The position numbers and the translations under genes were made by a program. 43,276 nucleotides of DNA from Pseudolabrys sp. (GTDB lineage: Bacteria > Pseudomonadota > Alphaproteobacteria > Rhizobiales > Xanthobacteraceae), in the NCBI GenBank assembly GCA_019635575.1, contig JAHBZF010000014.1, positions 1 to 43,276 of the forward strand, in the 5' to 3' direction. Below the pieces are notes generated by a model. It saw nothing but the letters and a program-made list of their open reading frames with translations, did not search any database and was not told the DNA's origin. Below, in pieces: positions 41,159 to 43,276 of the stretch; position 1 is the first letter of the stretch; each line of letters opens with the position of its first letter.

Positions 41159-42097
41159 ATGATGGAGAAACGATCCCGTTTATCGACCGCAGCGGTCAAT
41201 TCGCCGGAACTGTATTTGTCGCCGGAAGACTGGGCGCGGCTGCAGGCGGTGAACATCCGCTGGAATGACGATATTGTCGCGCATCGGGCGGTTGTGCTCG
41301 ACATCTACGGGCCGCTGGTGCGCGCCGCCGACAACAGCGCCACAACCGTGTCGCGCGATCTACCGTATGGCGAGGATTCCCGGCATCGCCTCGACATCTT
41401 CACGCCCGCCGGGGCAGAAAGCCGGCCGGTGCTGGTGTTCATGCACGGCGGCGCTTTCACGCGCGGCAGCAAGAGTGTCGACGGGGCGATCTACGACAAT
41501 GTACCGCTCTGGTTTGCCCGTCAGGGGTTTGTCGGGGTCAATATCGAATATCGACTTGCACCGGCGGCGCGGTTTCCCGCAGGCGCGCAGGATCTGGCGC
41601 TGGCGGTCCAGTGGATCGCCGACAATATCGGCGACCATGGCGGCGATCCCCGCAAGATCATCCTGATGGGACATTCGGCCGGCGGATGCCATGTTGCTTC
41701 GTATCTGCTGGATCCGGAAACCGGCGTGGCGCCGCACGATTCAATCGTGGCGGCCATTGTGGTCAGCGGACGTCTGCGGCTCGACGTGCGACCGGGAAAT
41801 CCCAACGCCAACAATGTCGCGGCCTATTGCGGGGACGACCCCGCCGTCCTTGAGCGCTGCTCGCCGGTCAATCATGTGGCCAATGCGCGTTGGCCGATGC
41901 TCATCGCCATCGCCGAATACGAGAACCGTTACCTCGACGCCTATGGCCTGGAATTCGCGTCCCGCCTCGGTGACGCGCAGGGGCGAGCGCCGTGGTTTGT
42001 GCAACTCCGTGGCCACAATCACACATCCGCCGTCGCCCACTTCAACACGGACGAGGACTGGTTCGGCCGGCATATTCTCGCATTTCTGAAATCATAA
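41159..42097 (+). CDS. Alpha/beta hydrolase (HSL/BD-FAE-like esterase)
   Basis: 312 residues. The oxyanion motif HGGAF (His96-Gly97-Gly98), the nucleophile elbow GHSAGG with Ser173, and a C-terminal GHNHTS with His286 or His288 place it in the hormone-sensitive-lipase-like group that includes kynurenine formamidases and carboxylesterases. The acid residue is probably in the IAEYENRYLD region. No signal peptide is present, so it is cytoplasmic. In this operon it likely hydrolyses an ester or amide before or after the oxidation steps. The double ATG at 41159 and 41162 leaves the start slightly uncertain. Confidence 0.87.
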   Translation: MMEKRSRLSTAAVNSPELYLSPEDWARLQAVNIRWNDDIVAHRAVVLDIYGPLVRAADNSATTVSRDLPYGEDSRHRLDIFTPAGAESRPVLVFMHGGAFTRGSKSVDGAIYDNVPLWFARQGFVGVNIEYRLAPAARFPAGAQDLALAVQWIADNIGDHGGDPRKIILMGHSAGGCHVASYLLDPETGVAPHDSIVAAIVVSGRLRLDVRPGNPNANNVAAYCGDDPAVLERCSPVNHVANARWPMLIAIAEYENRYLDAYGLEFASRLGDAQGRAPWFVQLRGHNHTSAVAHFNTDEDWFGRHILAFLKS

Positions 42098-42128
42098 TCG
42101 GGAAAAGCGCCGGCGATTGCTAACGGCG

Positions 42129-42278
42129 ATGAAGAGCGAGCTAACCGACGTCAACGACAAGGCCCGCACCTGTCGCTCAACGAGCAGAACGCCACTACAA
42201 TGCAATGATGGCGGAGTTTCCGAACCCGGCGAGCTGGATCAATTCATGAGCGGCATGCACGACATCGTGCGCAAATAA
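42129..42278 (+). pseudogene. Short frame, possible gene remnant
   Basis: A 49-codon open frame (MKSELTDVNDKARTCRSTSR, ending SGMHDIVRK) with no recognised family. Another frame over the same DNA reads HYNAMMAEFPNPASWINS and looks more protein-like, which suggests that a frameshift broke an older gene. There is no ribosome binding site at the ATG. It ends at the edge of the terminator hairpin. Confidence 0.3.
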
Positions 42279-42303
42279 AAACGCCGGCCCTGGGCCGGCG
42301 TTT
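42279..42303. terminator. Bidirectional intrinsic terminator before secA
   Basis: Near-perfect 12-bp arms AAACGCCGGCCC (42279-42290) and GGGCCGGCGTTT (42292-42303), with TTT-CATTTT on the plus side and TTTATTTG on the minus side. It separates the hydrolase operon (plus) from secA (minus), which end 182 and 37 bases away, and can serve both. Confidence 0.85.
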
Positions 42304-42339
42304 CATTTTCCGATTCGATGACGCTTCCAGCGTCAAGCC

Positions 42340-43276
42340 TCACGCGTATCGCCCATGGCAATGCTTGTACTTCTTGCCGGAGCCGCACGGGCAGGATTCA
42401 TTGCGACCGACCTTGCCCCAGGTCGAAGGATCCTTGGGATTGCGCGCGGCCGGATCGACCGCATCGTCGGATGTAGCCAGGCTGACGCGAGCCAGCGCCA
42501 TCTCGTCTTCACCTGTGGTCGGGTCGATCTTGTGCGCTTCCATGTAGGGAAGCTCCTGCACCTCATCCTCGGGCGGACGTTGCACCACCTCGACGCGCAT
42601 GAGCTGCGCCGTCACCGCCTCGCGCATGCGCAGCACGAGATTCTCGAACAACGCGAAGGCTTCCGCCTTGTATTCGTTGAGCGGATCACGCTGGCCATAG
42701 CCGCGCAGACCGATCACCTGACGCAGATGTTCGAGCATGATGATGTGCTCGCGCCACAGATGATCGAGCGTCTGCAGCAGGATCGACTTCTCGACGTAAC
42801 GCATCACGTCGGGGCCGTATTGCGCCGCCTTGCGCGCCATCCATTCGTCCGCCTGCTTGGTGATGCGCTCGCGCACCTCCTCGTCGGCGATGCCTTCTTC
42901 CTTGGCCCATTCGTAGACCGGAGGATCGATGGTCAGGATCTCGCGCACCGCCTTGTCGAGGCCGGCGACGTCCCACTGTTCCGGATAGGCATTCTCCGGA
43001 ATGTGCTTTGAGACGAGCTGATCGATCACCTCATGGCGCATGTCGGTGACGGTCTGCTCGGCATTGTCGTCGCGCATCAGCTCGAGACGCTGCTCGAAGA
43101 TCACCTTGCGCTGGTCGTTCGAGACGTCGTCGAACTTCAGCACGTTCTTGCGCGCGTCGAAGTTGCGCGCTTCCACCTTCTGCTGCGCCTTCTCCAGCGC
43201 CTTGTTGATCCAGGGGTGGATGATCGCCTCGCCTTCCTTGAGGCCGAGCTTCTGCAGCATGCCGTCGAGCTTGCCG
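42340..43276 (-). CDS. secA: Preprotein translocase ATPase SecA, C-terminal part
   Basis: About 312 C-terminal residues; the gene continues past the right edge of the window (the frame reads [15 protein letters not shown] at the edge). The helical scaffold segment ([27 protein letters not shown]), the [32 protein letters not shown] region and the C-terminal SEC-C zinc site [14 protein letters not shown] are characteristic of SecA. The zinc site, with three Cys and one His, binds SecB. SecA is the ATP-driven motor of Sec export at the inner membrane. Confidence 0.97.
   Translation of the reverse strand, partial: GKLDGMLQKLGLKEGEAIIHPWINKALEKAQQKVEARNFDARKNVLKFDDVSNDQRKVIFEQRLELMRDDNAEQTVTDMRHEVIDQLVSKHIPENAYPEQWDVAGLDKAVREILTIDPPVYEWAKEEGIADEEVRERITKQADEWMARKAAQYGPDVMRYVEKSILLQTLDHLWREHIIMLEHLRQVIGLRGYGQRDPLNEYKAEAFALFENLVLRMREAVTAQLMRVEVVQRPPEDEVQELPYMEAHKIDPTTGEDEMALARVSLATSDDAVDPAARNPKDPSTWGKVGRNESCPCGSGKKYKHCHGRYA

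Overview
The window reads as chromosome of a GC-rich alphaproteobacterium of the Hyphomicrobiales, most likely the Bradyrhizobium/Rhodopseudomonas/Xanthobacteraceae side. The evidence is aerobic cobaltochelatase genes (cobS, cobT), a short J-domain gene next to bolA, ATGA-coupled aroK-aroB-CNNM genes, xerD near accA, DUF930 and PF13449 family proteins, and two kinds of small dispersed palindromic repeat that I recall as abundant in that group. No rRNA, tRNA, CRISPR array, insertion sequence or phage gene was seen. Both ends are cut inside genes: cobS on the left and secA on the right.

Layout. 1-4.8 kb: cobS (3' end), cobT, a secreted phytase-like protein, a repeat cluster, a J-domain protein and bolA. 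5-8.1 kb: a TadG/TadE pair without other pilus genes, then a LysR regulator. 8.2-11.3 kb: aroK, aroB and a CNNM/CorC protein, each overlapping the next. 11.4-16.1 kb: a 48-residue membrane protein and xerD, a coupled acyltransferase/cupin pair on the opposite strand, then accA. 16.3-22.2 kb: an L,D-transpeptidase lipoprotein, a GIY-YIG protein, a DUF930 protein, two MFS exporters and a DyP peroxidase. 22.5-33.0 kb: a chemotaxis island. On the minus strand it runs cheW, a soluble three-PAS receptor, cheR, cheD, cheB, a STAS-REC fusion, cheA, cheY and an unknown gene. A two-gene plus-strand unit (response regulator and helical partner) converges on it. No flagellar gene is present. 33.3-34.4 kb: a Crp/Fnr regulator with a possible Fe-S cysteine cluster and a long regulatory gap.

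34.4-42.1 kb is the most unusual part: a divergent, apparently GntR-controlled metabolic island. The minus strand carries a CADD-like haem-oxygenase-like diiron protein, a [2Fe-2S] ferredoxin, an unrecognised 99-residue protein, a second [2Fe-2S] ferredoxin and a GntR/FCD regulator. The plus strand carries a polytopic permease, an aldehyde dehydrogenase, a GlcG/HbpS-type protein and an alpha/beta hydrolase. Two near-identical GTATAC-type operator candidates flank the divergent promoters, with a 14-bp perfect palindrome midway between them. My inference is a catabolic or detoxifying pathway: the permease imports a substrate, the diiron protein oxidises it with electrons from the ferredoxins, the hydrolase and dehydrogenase process the products, and the GntR protein senses an intermediate. 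The substrate cannot be read from sequence. This is the best candidate for an undescribed system.

Function and metal-ligand statements rest on recognised motifs and remembered family knowledge; no search was run. Start codons were moved inward where a better ribosome binding site or family length supported it, and this is stated per gene.
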